Below are positions 28,556 through 37,838 of a DNA stretch of 64,000 bases, one piece after another. The stretch covers positions 1-64,000 of the forward strand of contig NZ_AWQS01000002.1 of assembly GCF_000576575.1 (NCBI RefSeq), read 5' to 3'. The notes under the pieces were generated by a model. The model had not been told where the DNA came from, ran no database searches, and saw only the letters and a program-made list of their open reading frames with translations. Every line of letters starts with the position of its first letter. Position 1 is the stretch's first letter. The stretch is from Intrasporangium chromatireducens Q5-1. GTDB lineage: Bacteria > Actinomycetota > Actinomycetes > Actinomycetales > Dermatophilaceae. The position numbers were made by a program, and so were the translations under genes.

Positions 28556-29245
28556 GTGGACCGCAGGAACCTCCCGGCCGCGGTGCTGTGGGACATGGAC
28601 GGCACCCTCGTCGACACCGAGCCATACTGGATGCGGGCCGAGCACGAGCTGGTCGAAGAGCACGGAGGAGTGTGGACACACGAGGACGCGCAGTCGCTGG
28701 TGGGGAACGCCCTCGAGGTGTCGGCCGGGATCATCCTGGAACGGACCGGCCTGTCACTCACCGTCGACCAGGTCGTGCACGCCCTCCTCGGCCGGGTCAT
28801 CGAGCAGGTGCGGGTCGAGGTGCCGTGGCGACCCGGGGCACGCGAGCTGCTGCGCGACCTCAAGCGGGTCGGGGTGCCCTCGGTGCTCGTCACGATGTCG
28901 TGGCGCCCCCTCGCGGACACGGTGGTGGGCAACCTGCCGCACGGCGCGTTCCGCGGCATGGTGACCGGCGACCAGGTGCACCGCGGCAAGCCGGATCCGG
29001 AGCCCTACCTCACCGCCGCTCGGCTGCTCGACGTGCCCCCTGCGGCCTGCGTCGCCCTGGAGGACTCCCCAGCGGGCGTCCGGTCGGCCACCGCGGCCGG
29101 GGTGCCCACGGTCGCGATCCCGCACGTGGTGCCGGTCCCGGAGATGGCCGGAGCGGTCCAGGTCGAGACCCTGGCCGGCATCGGTCCGGCCGACCTGCTG
29201 CCCCTCGTCGAGAGAGCCGTTCCCACGGAGGCCTCCGCGCCGTAG
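28556..29245 (+). CDS. HAD family hydrolase
   Basis: A 229-residue haloacid-dehalogenase-type phosphatase of the beta-phosphoglucomutase-like subgroup. Motif I is LWDMDGTLVDTEPYW, motif II is LVTMSW, motif III lies in HRGKPDPEPYL, and motif IV in CVALEDSPAGVRSA. The GTG start is 2 bp after the metH stop, so it is co-transcribed; this pairing recurs in actinobacteria. The substrate is unknown (a sugar phosphate or damaged metabolite is possible). Its TAG stop opens the TAGGGT hexamer of the next gene. Confidence 0.88.
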   Translation: MDRRNLPAAVLWDMDGTLVDTEPYWMRAEHELVEEHGGVWTHEDAQSLVGNALEVSAGIILERTGLSLTVDQVVHALLGRVIEQVRVEVPWRPGARELLRDLKRVGVPSVLVTMSWRPLADTVVGNLPHGAFRGMVTGDQVHRGKPDPEPYLTAARLLDVPPAACVALEDSPAGVRSATAAGVPTVAIPHVVPVPEMAGAVQVETLAGIGPADLLPLVERAVPTEASAP

Positions 29246-29248
29246 GGT
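29243..29248 (+). promoter_or_regulatory. -10 element of mmsA overlapping upstream stop codon
   Basis: TAGGGT, 7 nt before the ATG at 29256; the TAG is the HAD gene's stop codon. Confidence 0.5.
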
Positions 29249-29255
29249 CGGCGGC

Positions 29256-30752
29256 ATGAGCGCCATCACGTCGATCGACCACTGGATCTCCGGCTCACGC
29301 ACGGCCGGCGCGTCAGGCCGCAGCGCACCCGTCTTCGACCCCGCTACGGGGCAGCAGACCGGTGCCGTGGCACTCGCGTCGGCCGGTGAGGTCGACGCCG
29401 CGGTCAAGAGCGCAGCCGCGGCGGCGCGGGAGTGGCGCACGAGCTCGCTGTCCACTCGCGCGGCGGTCCTCTTCGCGTTCCGGGAGCTGCTCCATGCGCA
29501 CACCGACGAGCTCGCCGCCATCATCACCGCCGAGCACGGCAAGGTCCGCTCGGACGCAGCCGGCGAGGTCGCGCGCGGCCTCGAGAACGTCGAGTTCGCG
29601 ACCGGCATCCCGGCGCTGCTCAAGGGCGGCTACTCGGAGCAGGCCTCGACAGGAGTCGACGTCTACAGCATCCGGCAGCCGCTCGGCGTCGTCGCCGGCA
29701 TCACCCCGTTCAACTTCCCGGTGATGGTCCCGCTGTGGATGTGCGCGAACGCGATTGCGTGCGGCAACGCGTTCATCCTCAAGCCGAGCGAGAAGGACCC
29801 GTCGGCCGCACTGCGGCTCGCCGAGCTGTGGCAGCAGGCCGGCCTGCCGGACGGTGTCTTCACCGTCGTTCAGGGCGACCGCGAGGCCGTGGAGTCCCTC
29901 CTCGAGCACCCGGACGTCGCTGCCGTCAGCTTTGTCGGGTCCACCCCGATCGCCAAGCACATCTACGAACGGGCGACGGCTGCCGGCAAGCGCGTCCAGG
30001 CGCTCGGTGGCGCCAAGAACCATGCCCTCGTCCTCCCGGACGCCGACCTCGACCTCGCGGCCGACGCGATCGTGTCGGCTGCCTACGGCTCCGCCGGAGA
30101 GCGCTGTATGGCGCTGTCCGTGGCCGTCGCAGTGGGGGACGTCGGCGACGACCTCGTGTCGGCCCTCGCCAAGCGGCTGCCCGCACTGCGGATCGGTCCG
30201 GGCGCCGAGCCCGGCACCGACATGGGGCCGCTCGTCACACGTGAGCACCGCGACCGGGTGGCCGGCTACGTCGCGGAGGGCGCCGACGCCGGCGCCACGG
30301 TCGTCAGTGACGGCCGGACGGCGGACGTGCCAGCGGACGGGTTCTTCCTCGGCACCACCCTGCTCGACCACGTGACGCCCGACATGACGGTCTACCGGGA
30401 CGAGATCTTCGGCCCGGTCCTGTCCGTCGTGCGCGTCGCGACCTTCGAGGAGGGTCTGGCCCTGGTCAATGCCAACCCCTACGCCAACGGCACGGCGATC
30501 TTCACGCGCGACGGGGGAGCGGCTCGCCGGTTCCGCAGTGAGGTCGAGGTCGGCATGGTGGGCATCAACGTGCCGATCCCCGTGCCGGTCGCCTACTACT
30601 CCTTCGGGGGCTGGAAGGACTCGCTCTTCGGCGACACGCACATGTACGGCCCCGAGGGGGTCAGCTTCTACACGCGCGGGAAGGTCGTCACCGAGCGGTG
30701 GCCCGACCCGGCGACGTCGAGCGTCGACCTCGGCTTCCCGCGCACCCGCTGA
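29256..30752 (+). CDS. mmsA: CoA-acylating methylmalonate-semialdehyde dehydrogenase
   Basis: A 498-residue aldehyde dehydrogenase superfamily enzyme that oxidises methylmalonate or malonate semialdehyde to propionyl- or acetyl-CoA. The nucleophile is the Cys in GSAGERCMALSVAV, a context specific to this CoA-dependent subgroup; ITPFNFPVMVPLWM and FILKPSEKDP are also typical. It pairs with a class III aminotransferase 48 bp downstream, which suggests beta-alanine, 3-aminoisobutyrate or valine breakdown. Confidence 0.93.
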   Translation: MSAITSIDHWISGSRTAGASGRSAPVFDPATGQQTGAVALASAGEVDAAVKSAAAAAREWRTSSLSTRAAVLFAFRELLHAHTDELAAIITAEHGKVRSDAAGEVARGLENVEFATGIPALLKGGYSEQASTGVDVYSIRQPLGVVAGITPFNFPVMVPLWMCANAIACGNAFILKPSEKDPSAALRLAELWQQAGLPDGVFTVVQGDREAVESLLEHPDVAAVSFVGSTPIAKHIYERATAAGKRVQALGGAKNHALVLPDADLDLAADAIVSAAYGSAGERCMALSVAVAVGDVGDDLVSALAKRLPALRIGPGAEPGTDMGPLVTREHRDRVAGYVAEGADAGATVVSDGRTADVPADGFFLGTTLLDHVTPDMTVYRDEIFGPVLSVVRVATFEEGLALVNANPYANGTAIFTRDGGAARRFRSEVEVGMVGINVPIPVPVAYYSFGGWKDSLFGDTHMYGPEGVSFYTRGKVVTERWPDPATSSVDLGFPRTR

Positions 30753-30800
30753 GGGCCCGGACACCAACCCACCCGAGCATCGAGGAAGGCAGGTCCTGAC

Positions 30801-32186
30801 GTGACGGACATGCACAGCCACCACAGCACCGCCGAACGGATCGACGCCATGACCGCGGAGGAGGTGCGCTCGCTCGACCGGGCTCACGTGCTGCACTCCT
30901 GGTCCGCGCAGGACCTCATCGACCCGCTGCCGATCGCCGGTGCCGAGGGATCGTACTTCTGGGACTACAGCGGCAAGCGCTACCTCGACTTCAGCTCGCA
31001 GCTGGTCAACGTCAACATCGGCTACCAGCACCCGAAGGTCGTTGCCGCCATCCAGGAGCAGGCGGCCCGGCTCACGACCATCCAGCCGTCCTTCGCCAAC
31101 GACGCACGCAGCCAGGCCGCCCGGCTCATCGCTGAGGTCGCGCCCAACGGGCTCGACACCGTCTTCTTCACCAACGGGGGTGCCGAGGCGATCGAGAACG
31201 CCGTCCGGATGGCGCGGCTGCACACCGGGCGGGGCAAGGTGCTCGCCGCGTACCGGAGCTACCACGGCGCCACCGCCGGCGCGATCACGCTGACCGGAGA
31301 CCCGCGCCGTTGGGCCTCGGAGCCGAGCGCCCCCGGCGTGGTGCACTTCTGGGGGCCCTACCTCTACCGGTCGGCCTTCCACGCCGAGGACGAGGAGCAG
31401 GAGCGCGACCGAGCGCTGCAGCACCTGCGCGACACGCTGATGGTCGAGGGCCCGCACACGGTGGCGGCTATCCTGCTCGAGACCGTCGTCGGCACGAACG
31501 GGATTCTCGTCCCACCGGACGGCTACCTGCAGGGCGTCCGGGAGATCTGTGACGAGCACGGGATCCTCCTCATCGCCGACGAGGTGATGGCCGGGTTCGG
31601 CCGGTGCGGCGAGTGGTTCGCCGTGGACCGGTGGGGCGTGACGCCCGACCTCATCACCTTCGCCAAAGGGGTCAACTCCGGCTACGTGCCGCTCGGCGGG
31701 GTCGTCCTGTCGGATGCCGTCCGGGCGTCCTTCGCGACCACGCCGTATCCCGGCGGGCTCACCTACTCGGGCCACCCCCTGGCCTGTGCCTCCGCCGTCG
31801 CCTCCATCCAGGCCTTCCACGAGGAGGGCATCGTCGGGCACGCGCGCCGGCTCGGCGAGGAGGTCATCGGTCCGGGCCTGGCCAAGCTGGCAACCAGGCA
31901 CGCCAGCGTCGGCGAGGTGCGCGGCCTGGGTGTCTTCTGGGCGATCGAGCTGGTCCGGGACCGGGCCACCCGTGAGCCCCTCGTGCCCTTCAACGCCGGC
32001 GGCGAGGCGGCCGCCCCCATGGTGGCGGTCGCCGCGGCGTGCAAGGAGCGCGGCCTCTGGCCCATGACGAACATGAACCGTGTGCACGTCGTCCCGCCGT
32101 GCACGACACGTCGCGACGAGGCCGAGGAGGGCCTGGCGATCCTCGACCAGGCCCTCGAGGTGGCAGACCGCTTCGTGGTCGGCTGA
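30801..32186 (+). CDS. class III omega-amino acid aminotransferase
   Basis: A 461-residue PLP-dependent aminotransferase. Key segments are FFTNGGAEAIENAVRMAR, YRSYHGATAGAITLTGD, the Asp in LIADEVMAGFGR and the Schiff-base Lys in LITFAKGVNSGYVPLGGV. Together with mmsA it could convert beta-alanine or a related omega-amino acid to its semialdehyde and on to an acyl-CoA; taurine or putrescine are alternatives. The GTG start follows GAGGAAGGCAGG. No regulator is adjacent. Confidence 0.9.
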   Translation: MTDMHSHHSTAERIDAMTAEEVRSLDRAHVLHSWSAQDLIDPLPIAGAEGSYFWDYSGKRYLDFSSQLVNVNIGYQHPKVVAAIQEQAARLTTIQPSFANDARSQAARLIAEVAPNGLDTVFFTNGGAEAIENAVRMARLHTGRGKVLAAYRSYHGATAGAITLTGDPRRWASEPSAPGVVHFWGPYLYRSAFHAEDEEQERDRALQHLRDTLMVEGPHTVAAILLETVVGTNGILVPPDGYLQGVREICDEHGILLIADEVMAGFGRCGEWFAVDRWGVTPDLITFAKGVNSGYVPLGGVVLSDAVRASFATTPYPGGLTYSGHPLACASAVASIQAFHEEGIVGHARRLGEEVIGPGLAKLATRHASVGEVRGLGVFWAIELVRDRATREPLVPFNAGGEAAAPMVAVAAACKERGLWPMTNMNRVHVVPPCTTRRDEAEEGLAILDQALEVADRFVVG

Positions 32187-32214
32187 GTCGGCTCTCCGTC
32201 GCTGCGCCTGCTGG

Positions 32215-32230
32215 CGTCGTCCGCACGACG
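32215..32230. terminator. weak hairpin between convergent genes
   Basis: CGTCGT and ACGACG pair over a 4-nt loop in the 74-bp gap between the aminotransferase and the nuclease gene. A partial 13-mer (GTATGCCGCTC, 32236-32246) follows. Confidence 0.3.
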
Positions 32231-32260
32231 AGCCGGTATGCCGCTCCGCCTCCGCGTCGC

Positions 32261-33100
32261 TCAGTCGACGACGACAACGGCTCCTGAGCCGGCGGGGTCG
32301 ACGGCCAGGACCGCGGCATCGTCTGGCAGCGGCGGTGGCGTGCCACCCCACGCGGGGCAGAGCGACCGGTGCTCGCACCAGTCGCAGAGGCGGCTCGGAC
32401 TCGGGCGCCAGTCGCCCGTCGCGGCGGCGCGCTCGATCGCGGCCCAGAGGGCGCGCACCTTGCGCTCCACGCCGAGCAGGTCCTGCTCGTCGGGGGCGTA
32501 GCGCACCACCTCACCGTTGCCCAGGTAGACCAGCTGCAGCAGCCGAGGGATCTCACCGCGCAGACGCCACAGCACCAGGGCATAGAACTTCATCTGGAAC
32601 AGCGCCTTGGCCTCGAAACGCTCCGAGGGTGACCGACCGGTCTTGTAGTCGACGACGCGCATCGCCCCGTCCGGCGCCACGTCGAGCCGGTCGACGTAGC
32701 CACGCAGGACGAGCCCGTCGAGGTCGGTCTCGACGTAGAGCTCGCGCTCGGCCGGCTCGAGCCGGGTCGGGTCCTCGAGCCCGAACCACGTCTCGAGGAG
32801 CGCGCCCGCGCCCTCGAACCACTCGTCGGTGCGGCCGTCGTGCTCGGCCAGCAGGTCGAGCATGTCCGGCTCCTCGGTCACGAGCCGCTCCCACTCCTGG
32901 GGCACGAGACCCAGCGCCGCCTCGAGCGTGCGATCGGCCATCGGCAGGTCGAAGAGCCGCTCCAGCACCGCGTGCACGAGGGTGCCCCGCGCCGTCGCCG
33001 GAGTGGGCGGGGAGGGAAGCTTGTCGATGACGCGGAAGCGGTAGAGCATCGGACAGGTCATGAAGTCCGACGCCCGGCTGGGTGACAGGGCTGCGACCAT
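32261..33100 (-). CDS. RecB-like PD-(D/E)XK family nuclease
   Basis: A 279-residue standalone Cas4/RecB-type nuclease domain. N-terminal LSPSRASDFMTCPMLYRFRVIDKLP and GTLVHAVLERLFDLP, then the catalytic core VLRGYVDRLDVAPDGAMRVVDYKTGRSP (Asp, then Asp-Tyr-Lys) and QMKFYALVL. Four cysteines (one near the N-terminus; CDWCEHRSLC near the C-terminus) fit the 4Fe-4S cluster of AddB/Cas4 relatives. No cas genes or CRISPR array are nearby, so a role in DNA repair is more likely. The start is 6 nt after TACAGT. Confidence 0.87.
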   Translation of the reverse strand: MVAALSPSRASDFMTCPMLYRFRVIDKLPSPPTPATARGTLVHAVLERLFDLPMADRTLEAALGLVPQEWERLVTEEPDMLDLLAEHDGRTDEWFEGAGALLETWFGLEDPTRLEPAERELYVETDLDGLVLRGYVDRLDVAPDGAMRVVDYKTGRSPSERFEAKALFQMKFYALVLWRLRGEIPRLLQLVYLGNGEVVRYAPDEQDLLGVERKVRALWAAIERAAATGDWRPSPSRLCDWCEHRSLCPAWGGTPPPLPDDAAVLAVDPAGSGAVVVVD

Positions 33101-33106
33101 GCGCCG

Positions 33107-33112
33107 ACTGTA
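33107..33112 (-). promoter_or_regulatory. -10 element of the RecB-like nuclease gene, leaderless type
   Basis: TACAGT on the minus strand, 6 nt before the ATG at 33100. Confidence 0.45.
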
Positions 33113-33157
33113 CGACGCGCCTCCGACAGCGTGTGCCGACACCCTAGGAGGGTGCCG

Positions 33158-33163
33158 TAGTGT
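33158..33163 (+). promoter_or_regulatory. -10 element of the site-2 protease gene, leaderless type
   Basis: TAGTGT, 7 nt before the ATG at 33171. Confidence 0.45.
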
Positions 33164-33170
33164 CCCACCC

Positions 33171-34328
33171 ATGAGCACACCCGCGGGCGCGAGCCGGTCG
33201 CCGTACGGCTGGCGGATGGGTTCCCTGGGAGGCACTCCGGTCTTCCTCGGCCGCTCCTGGCCGATCATCGCGATCATCATCGTCGCCGTCTTCGGACCGC
33301 GACTCGGCGCGGTCGGCCGCAGCCCTGCCTACGGGTATGTCGTCGCGCTCGGCTACGCGCTGCTGCTGCTCGTCTCGGTCCTCGTGCACGAGACCGCCCA
33401 CGCCCTCGCCGCACGGTGGAGCGGGCACCCGGTCGACCGCATCGTGGCGGACGTCTGGGGCGGCCACACGGTCTATGACGCGACGCGGTCCCGCCCGGGT
33501 GCGACGGCGCTGATCGCGGTGGTCGGCCCCGTGGCGAACCTGGTTCTGGCCGGCGTCGGCTACGTCGCGCTGCCCTTCGTCACCGGCGACACGGCCCAGC
33601 TCCTGCTCAGCGTCGTCACCTGGGCGAACCTGCTCGTGGGACTGTTCAACCTGCTGCCGGGACTGCCCCTCGACGGTGGCCAGATCGTCAGCGCGCTCGT
33701 CTGGAAGGCGACCGGCAGCAAGGGGACCGGGCTCGTCGCCGCCGGCTGGCTCGGCCGGCTGCTCGCCGCGGGTGCTGTCGTCTACATCGTCGGCGTGCCC
33801 CTGCTCCAGGGCCGCCAACCCGACCTGACGACGCTGCTCTGGACCGTGCTCATCGGCGTCTTCCTCTGGAAGGGCGCCTCCGACGCGATCCGGTCCGGCC
33901 ACATCCACGAGGCGACGGCGGGCCCGGTCGACCCCGTCCTCGACCCGGCTCTGCTCGTGCCGAGCTCGAACACCGTCGAGGAGGCGGTCCGCACCGCGTC
34001 CGCCGGCGGTCGGCCGGTCGTCATCGTCGGCACCGACGCCACCGGCTGGCCCGTCGGCGTCGTGCCCGGCTCGGCGATCTCCGAGATCCCCGAGGCGCGC
34101 CGCTCCGCGACGACGGTGTCCGCGGCACTGCAGACGGAACGCCCCGACTGGGTCGTCGCGCTGCCGAGCGACGCGGTGCTCACCGACCTCGTGAGGGTCA
34201 TGGGGGAGCGGTCGCTGCCGGTGGCCGTGGTCATCGATGAGGCGACCCGCGGCGTGCGGGGCGTGGCCCGCGCCGAGCGGATCAACGAGGTCGTGGGCGC
34301 CGAGCTCGCCCGGCGCGGCCGTCGCTGA
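33171..34328 (+). CDS. M50 family site-2 protease
   Basis: A 385-residue membrane metalloprotease. The zinc motif HETAH (His73, Glu74, His77) follows a hydrophobic helix, and LLPGLPLDGGQIVSAL supplies the distal Asp-Gly. Five or six membrane segments are followed by a soluble C-terminus (about 255-385) resembling a CBS pair (VVPGSAISEIPE...VLTDLVRVMGERSLPVAVVIDE). Such proteases cut transmembrane anti-sigma factors or other substrates; none is encoded nearby. The ATG at 33171 replaces a longer frame that overlaps the nuclease gene. Confidence 0.88.
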   Translation: MSTPAGASRSPYGWRMGSLGGTPVFLGRSWPIIAIIIVAVFGPRLGAVGRSPAYGYVVALGYALLLLVSVLVHETAHALAARWSGHPVDRIVADVWGGHTVYDATRSRPGATALIAVVGPVANLVLAGVGYVALPFVTGDTAQLLLSVVTWANLLVGLFNLLPGLPLDGGQIVSALVWKATGSKGTGLVAAGWLGRLLAAGAVVYIVGVPLLQGRQPDLTTLLWTVLIGVFLWKGASDAIRSGHIHEATAGPVDPVLDPALLVPSSNTVEEAVRTASAGGRPVVIVGTDATGWPVGVVPGSAISEIPEARRSATTVSAALQTERPDWVVALPSDAVLTDLVRVMGERSLPVAVVIDEATRGVRGVARAERINEVVGAELARRGRR

Positions 34329-34454
34329 CGCCGTCCACACCCCCACAGCGGTAGGGCGGATCGTCCCCAGGTCGAGGCCGCGGCCTGTGCTTCGGCGACC
34401 GTCTGGCCGACGCTGGTCCCGAGCCCGACGGACGGGCCGGGAAGGACTGGGGTG

Positions 34455-34850
34455 ATGACGGCTGCAGCGAGGAGCGAGACGGTGGCGGCAGAGCCGACGC
34501 CGCGCAACGAGGTCATCCTGTGGGGCCGGCTGCCGGCACCCCCCGAGGAGCGCGAGCTGCCCAGCGGCGACGCCATTGCCGTCCTGCGGGTCGTCATCCC
34601 GCGCCGGCCCGGGCCGAGGCGCTCCGAGGCGGCACAGGCCTCCCGGCAGAAGGTGGACACCATCGATGTGGTCTGCTGGTCGGCCCGGACCCGACGGACC
34701 GCCCGCGGCCTGCAGGAGGGCGACTGGATCGAGGTCGAGGGCGCACTCCGGCGCCGGTTCTTCGCCGGAGCCGGTGGCCGCCAGAGCCGCTACGAGGTCG
34801 AGGCGGCCGTGCTGCGCCGGCTGGTCAGGGGCGGCCCGCGTGCCACCTAG
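34455..34850 (+). CDS. SSB-like OB-fold protein
   Basis: A 131-residue protein with a single-strand-binding-like OB domain: NEVILWGRLPAPPEERELPSGDAIAVLRVVIPRR, then KVDTIDVVCWSARTRRTARGLQEGDWIEVEGALRRRFF. Strand order fits SSB, but the acidic C-terminal tail of true SSB is missing; the protein ends RRLVRGGPRAT. It is therefore likely an accessory paralog. Starts GTG 34452 and ATG 34455 are adjacent (GTGATG) after AAGGA; the ATG is used. Its TAG stop begins the trmI -10 hexamer. Confidence 0.75.
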   Translation: MTAAARSETVAAEPTPRNEVILWGRLPAPPEERELPSGDAIAVLRVVIPRRPGPRRSEAAQASRQKVDTIDVVCWSARTRRTARGLQEGDWIEVEGALRRRFFAGAGGRQSRYEVEAAVLRRLVRGGPRAT

Positions 34851-34853
34851 ACT
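34848..34853 (+). promoter_or_regulatory. -10 element of trmI overlapping upstream stop codon
   Basis: TAGACT, 8 nt before the ATG at 34862; the TAG is the SSB-like gene's stop codon. Confidence 0.45.
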
Positions 34854-34861
34854 CTGCTGCC

Positions 34862-35962
34862 ATGACGAGCCCCGCGACGCCGGCACCCGAAGCGCACCCG
34901 CACCACCGCCGTGGGTTGTTCGAGACCGGGGAACGGATCCAGCTGACCGACCCGAGGGGACGCCTGCACACCATCACCCTCGAGCCGGGCCGCGAGTTCC
35001 ACACCCACCGCGGCTACCTGCGGCACGACGACCTCATCGGCCGTCCGGACGGGTCGGTCGTGACGAACACCGCTGGCATCGAGTACCTCGCCCTGCGGCC
35101 GCTGCTGTCCGACTACGTCATGTCGATGCCCCGCGGCGCCGCGGTCGTCTACCCCAAGGACGCCGGACAGATCGTCCAGATGGCGGACATCTTCCCGGGT
35201 GCCGTCGTCGTCGAGGCGGGGGTCGGCTCCGGGGCACTGTCGATGTCGCTGCTGCGGGCCATCGGTGAGTCGGGGCGGCTGCACAGCTTCGAGCGGCGCG
35301 AGGACTTCGCCGAGATCGCCAAGGCCAACGCCCGGGCGTTCTTCGCCGGTGACCACCCCGCGTGGTCGGTGCACCTCGGCGACCTCGTCGACCGCCTGCC
35401 GGAGGAGGTCGAGCAGAGCAGCGTGGACCGCGTCGTGCTCGACATGCTCGCGCCATGGGAGTGCCTCGACGTCGTGGCCGATGCGCTCATCCCGGGCGGG
35501 GTACTGATCTGTTATGTCGCGACGACGACCCAGCTCAGCAGGGTGGCCGAGGGGATTCGGGCCCACGGGGGCTTCACCGAGCCGACCGCATGGGAGTCGA
35601 TCGTGCGCGGTTGGCACCTCGAGGGTCTCGCGGTCCGGCCCCAGCACCGAATGCACGGACACACCGGGTTCCTCATCTCGACCCGACGCCTGGCGCCTGG
35701 GGTCACCCCGCCCGAGCGCAAGCGCCGGCCCGCCAAGGGGTCGCGCCCTGAGGCGGCCGGCGCCGGCAGCTCCGACGACCGGCTGGGCATTGACGACGGC
35801 ATCGCCGACGGCACCGAGTCGGAGCTCACCGGGGAGAGCACCGCGGCGTCGGGAGGCTTCGACGACACGGAGTGGACGCCGGAGGCTCTCGGCGAGCGAG
35901 TCAAGTCCGACAAGCGGATTCGGCGGCTCCGACGCTCACTCACCGGGACGTCCGACGGATAG
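34862..35962 (+). CDS. trmI: tRNA (adenine-58-N1)-methyltransferase TrmI
   Basis: A 366-residue SAM-dependent enzyme that methylates A58 in the T-loop of tRNA. The SAM motif is VVVEAGVGSGALSMSLLRAIG, with RGAAVVYPKDAGQIVQMADIFPG before it and DRVVLDMLAPWE as the catalytic Asp motif. A charged, low-complexity C-terminal extension (about 285-366) goes beyond the usual catalytic unit. In actinobacteria trmI stands directly ahead of the proteasome ATPase gene, as here (54 bp away). Confidence 0.93.
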   Translation: MTSPATPAPEAHPHHRRGLFETGERIQLTDPRGRLHTITLEPGREFHTHRGYLRHDDLIGRPDGSVVTNTAGIEYLALRPLLSDYVMSMPRGAAVVYPKDAGQIVQMADIFPGAVVVEAGVGSGALSMSLLRAIGESGRLHSFERREDFAEIAKANARAFFAGDHPAWSVHLGDLVDRLPEEVEQSSVDRVVLDMLAPWECLDVVADALIPGGVLICYVATTTQLSRVAEGIRAHGGFTEPTAWESIVRGWHLEGLAVRPQHRMHGHTGFLISTRRLAPGVTPPERKRRPAKGSRPEAAGAGSSDDRLGIDDGIADGTESELTGESTAASGGFDDTEWTPEALGERVKSDKRIRRLRRSLTGTSDG

Positions 35963-35976
35963 TCGCCGTGGCGAGT

Positions 35977-35982
35977 TAGGGT
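35977..35982 (+). promoter_or_regulatory. possible mpa -10 element
   Basis: TAGGGT with about 34 nt to the ATG, leaving room for the AGGAGG site used by mpa. Confidence 0.4.
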
Positions 35983-36016
35983 CGAAGTGTCAGGCAGCGC
36001 GGACCAGGAGGCCGAC

Positions 36017-37759
36017 ATGACCGACGAGACCCGAGGAATGCCACCCGGTGCGCCGGGTGACCGAGACCGGGAGGCCCTGCAGTCCGAGGTGCACGGCATC
36101 CGCCGTGGCTCCTCCGGAGCCGACCGCGCCCGCGAGCTCGAGGTGCGGCTGAACCACCTGCAGACCTCCCTGACCACCCTTTCCACGCAGAACGAGCGGC
36201 TGGTGCGCACGCTCAAGGAGGCGCGGGAGCAGATCGTCACCCTCAAGAAGGAGGTCGACCGGCTCGCCCAGCCGCCCAGCACCTTCGGGCTCATCGTCGA
36301 CGTCGAGGAGGACGGCACCGCCGACATCCTCACCGGGGGCCGCAAGATGCGGGTCGCGGTGAGCCCCTCGGTCGACGCGCAGGAGCTCGGCCCGGGGCGG
36401 GAGGTCATGCTCAACGAGGCGCTCAACGTCGTGTCGGTGCACGGCTACGAGCGCGTCGGTGAGGTCGTCACCGTCAAGGAGAAGCTGTCCGACGGCCGGC
36501 TCGTCGTCGTGACCCACGGCGACGAGGAGCGGGTCTGCCGGCCCGCCGAGACGCTGCGGGGCGAACGCGTCCGTGTCGGCGACGCCCTGACCCTCGACCC
36601 GCGCAGCAACTTTGCCTACGAGGTCATCCCCAAGCTCGAGGTCGAGGAGCTCGTTCTCGAGGAGGTGCCCAACGTCGCCTACGAGGACATCGGCGGCCTG
36701 ACCGGGCAGATCGAGCAGATCCGCGACGCCGTCGAGCTGCCCTTCTTGCACCCCGAGCTGTTCCGCGAGCACGCGCTCAAGCCGCCCAAGGGGGTGCTGC
36801 TCTACGGCCCACCGGGATGCGGCAAGACGCTGATCGCCAAGGCGGTGGCGGCCTCGCTCGCCCGCCAGGTGGCCCAGCGCGAGGGCTCCGACCCGGCTGA
36901 GCGCAAGAGCTACTTCCTCAACATCAAGGGCCCCGAGCTGCTCAACAAGTACGTCGGTGAGACCGAGCGGCACATCCGCCTCATCTTCCAGCGGGCGCGT
37001 GAGAAGGCGTCCGAGGGAACGCCGGTCGTCGTCTTCTTCGACGAGATGGACTCGCTGTTCCGCACCCGGGGCTCGGGCATCTCGAGCGACGTCGAGACGA
37101 CGATCGTGCCGCAGCTGCTTGCCGAGATCGACGGCGTCGAGCGGCTCGACAACGTCATCGTCATCGGTGCCTCCAACCGCGAGGACATGATCGACCCGGC
37201 CATCCTGCGACCCGGCCGGCTGGACGCCAAGATCAAGATCGAGCGGCCCGACGCCGAGGCGGCACGCGACATCTTCAGCAAGTACCTCACAACCGACCTG
37301 CCGCTGCACGAGCACGACCTGTCCGAGCACCAGGGCGACCGCGGTGAGACGGTCGAGGACATGATCACGGCGGCGGTCGAGCGGATGTACTCCGAGGTCG
37401 AGGACAACCGCTTCCTCGAGGTCACCTACTCAGGCGGCGACAAGGAGATCCTCTACTTCAAGGACTTCAACTCCGGTGCGATGATCCAGAACATCGTCGA
37501 CCGCGCGAAGAAGCTCGCGATCAAGGACTACCTCACCACCGGCCAGAAGGGCATCCGCGTCGAGCACGTGCTCACGAGCTGCGTCGACGAGTTCAAGGAG
37601 AACGAGGACCTGCCCAACACGACCAACCCCGACGACTGGGCGCGGATCTCCGGCAAGAAGGGCGAGCGGATCGTCTACATCCGCACCCTCATCAAGGGCA
37701 AGGACGGCAGCTCGCCCGGGCGGTCGATCTCGACGGCCAACACGGGCCAGTACCTCTGA
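36017..37759 (+). CDS. mpa: proteasome-associated AAA ATPase (Mpa/ARC)
   Basis: A 580-residue hexameric unfoldase that binds pupylated proteins and feeds them to the 20S core. In order: coiled coil (about 37-90) that captures Pup, two OB-type domains (about 90-215), and one AAA domain with Walker A GPPGCGKT and Walker [12 protein letters not shown]. The protein ends GQYL, the C-terminal docking motif for the proteasome alpha ring. The ATG after AGGAGG is preferred to the GTG at 35987. Confidence 0.97.
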   Translation: MTDETRGMPPGAPGDRDREALQSEVHGIRRGSSGADRARELEVRLNHLQTSLTTLSTQNERLVRTLKEAREQIVTLKKEVDRLAQPPSTFGLIVDVEEDGTADILTGGRKMRVAVSPSVDAQELGPGREVMLNEALNVVSVHGYERVGEVVTVKEKLSDGRLVVVTHGDEERVCRPAETLRGERVRVGDALTLDPRSNFAYEVIPKLEVEELVLEEVPNVAYEDIGGLTGQIEQIRDAVELPFLHPELFREHALKPPKGVLLYGPPGCGKTLIAKAVAASLARQVAQREGSDPAERKSYFLNIKGPELLNKYVGETERHIRLIFQRAREKASEGTPVVVFFDEMDSLFRTRGSGISSDVETTIVPQLLAEIDGVERLDNVIVIGASNREDMIDPAILRPGRLDAKIKIERPDAEAARDIFSKYLTTDLPLHEHDLSEHQGDRGETVEDMITAAVERMYSEVEDNRFLEVTYSGGDKEILYFKDFNSGAMIQNIVDRAKKLAIKDYLTTGQKGIRVEHVLTSCVDEFKENEDLPNTTNPDDWARISGKKGERIVYIRTLIKGKDGSSPGRSISTANTGQYL

Positions 37760-37774
37760 CCCGACGACCAGAGG

Positions 37775-37838
37775 GTATGCCGCTCAGCCGGCCCCGCGCG
37801 GAGGCTCCGTCGCCCGCGGGGCGGGCTCAGCGGCATAC
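37775..37838. repeat. inverted pair of dispersed 13-mers
   Basis: GTATGCCGCTCAG (37775-37787, plus) and GTATGCCGCTGAG (37826-37838, minus) face each other 38 bp apart beyond the mpa stop. The second copy codes for Tyr-Ala-Ala-Glu in the convergent gene. The arms could pair imperfectly and serve as a terminator. Confidence 0.6.

Noticed and set aside
29313-32378. Minus-strand 1021-codon frame opposite mmsA and the aminotransferase
   Set aside because: Shadow of two well-supported plus-strand genes; no domain is recognisable.
32261-33100. RecB/Cas4-like nuclease considered as part of a CRISPR or defence system
   Set aside because: No cas genes, array or other defence genes are nearby; standalone proteins of this type are common in actinobacteria.
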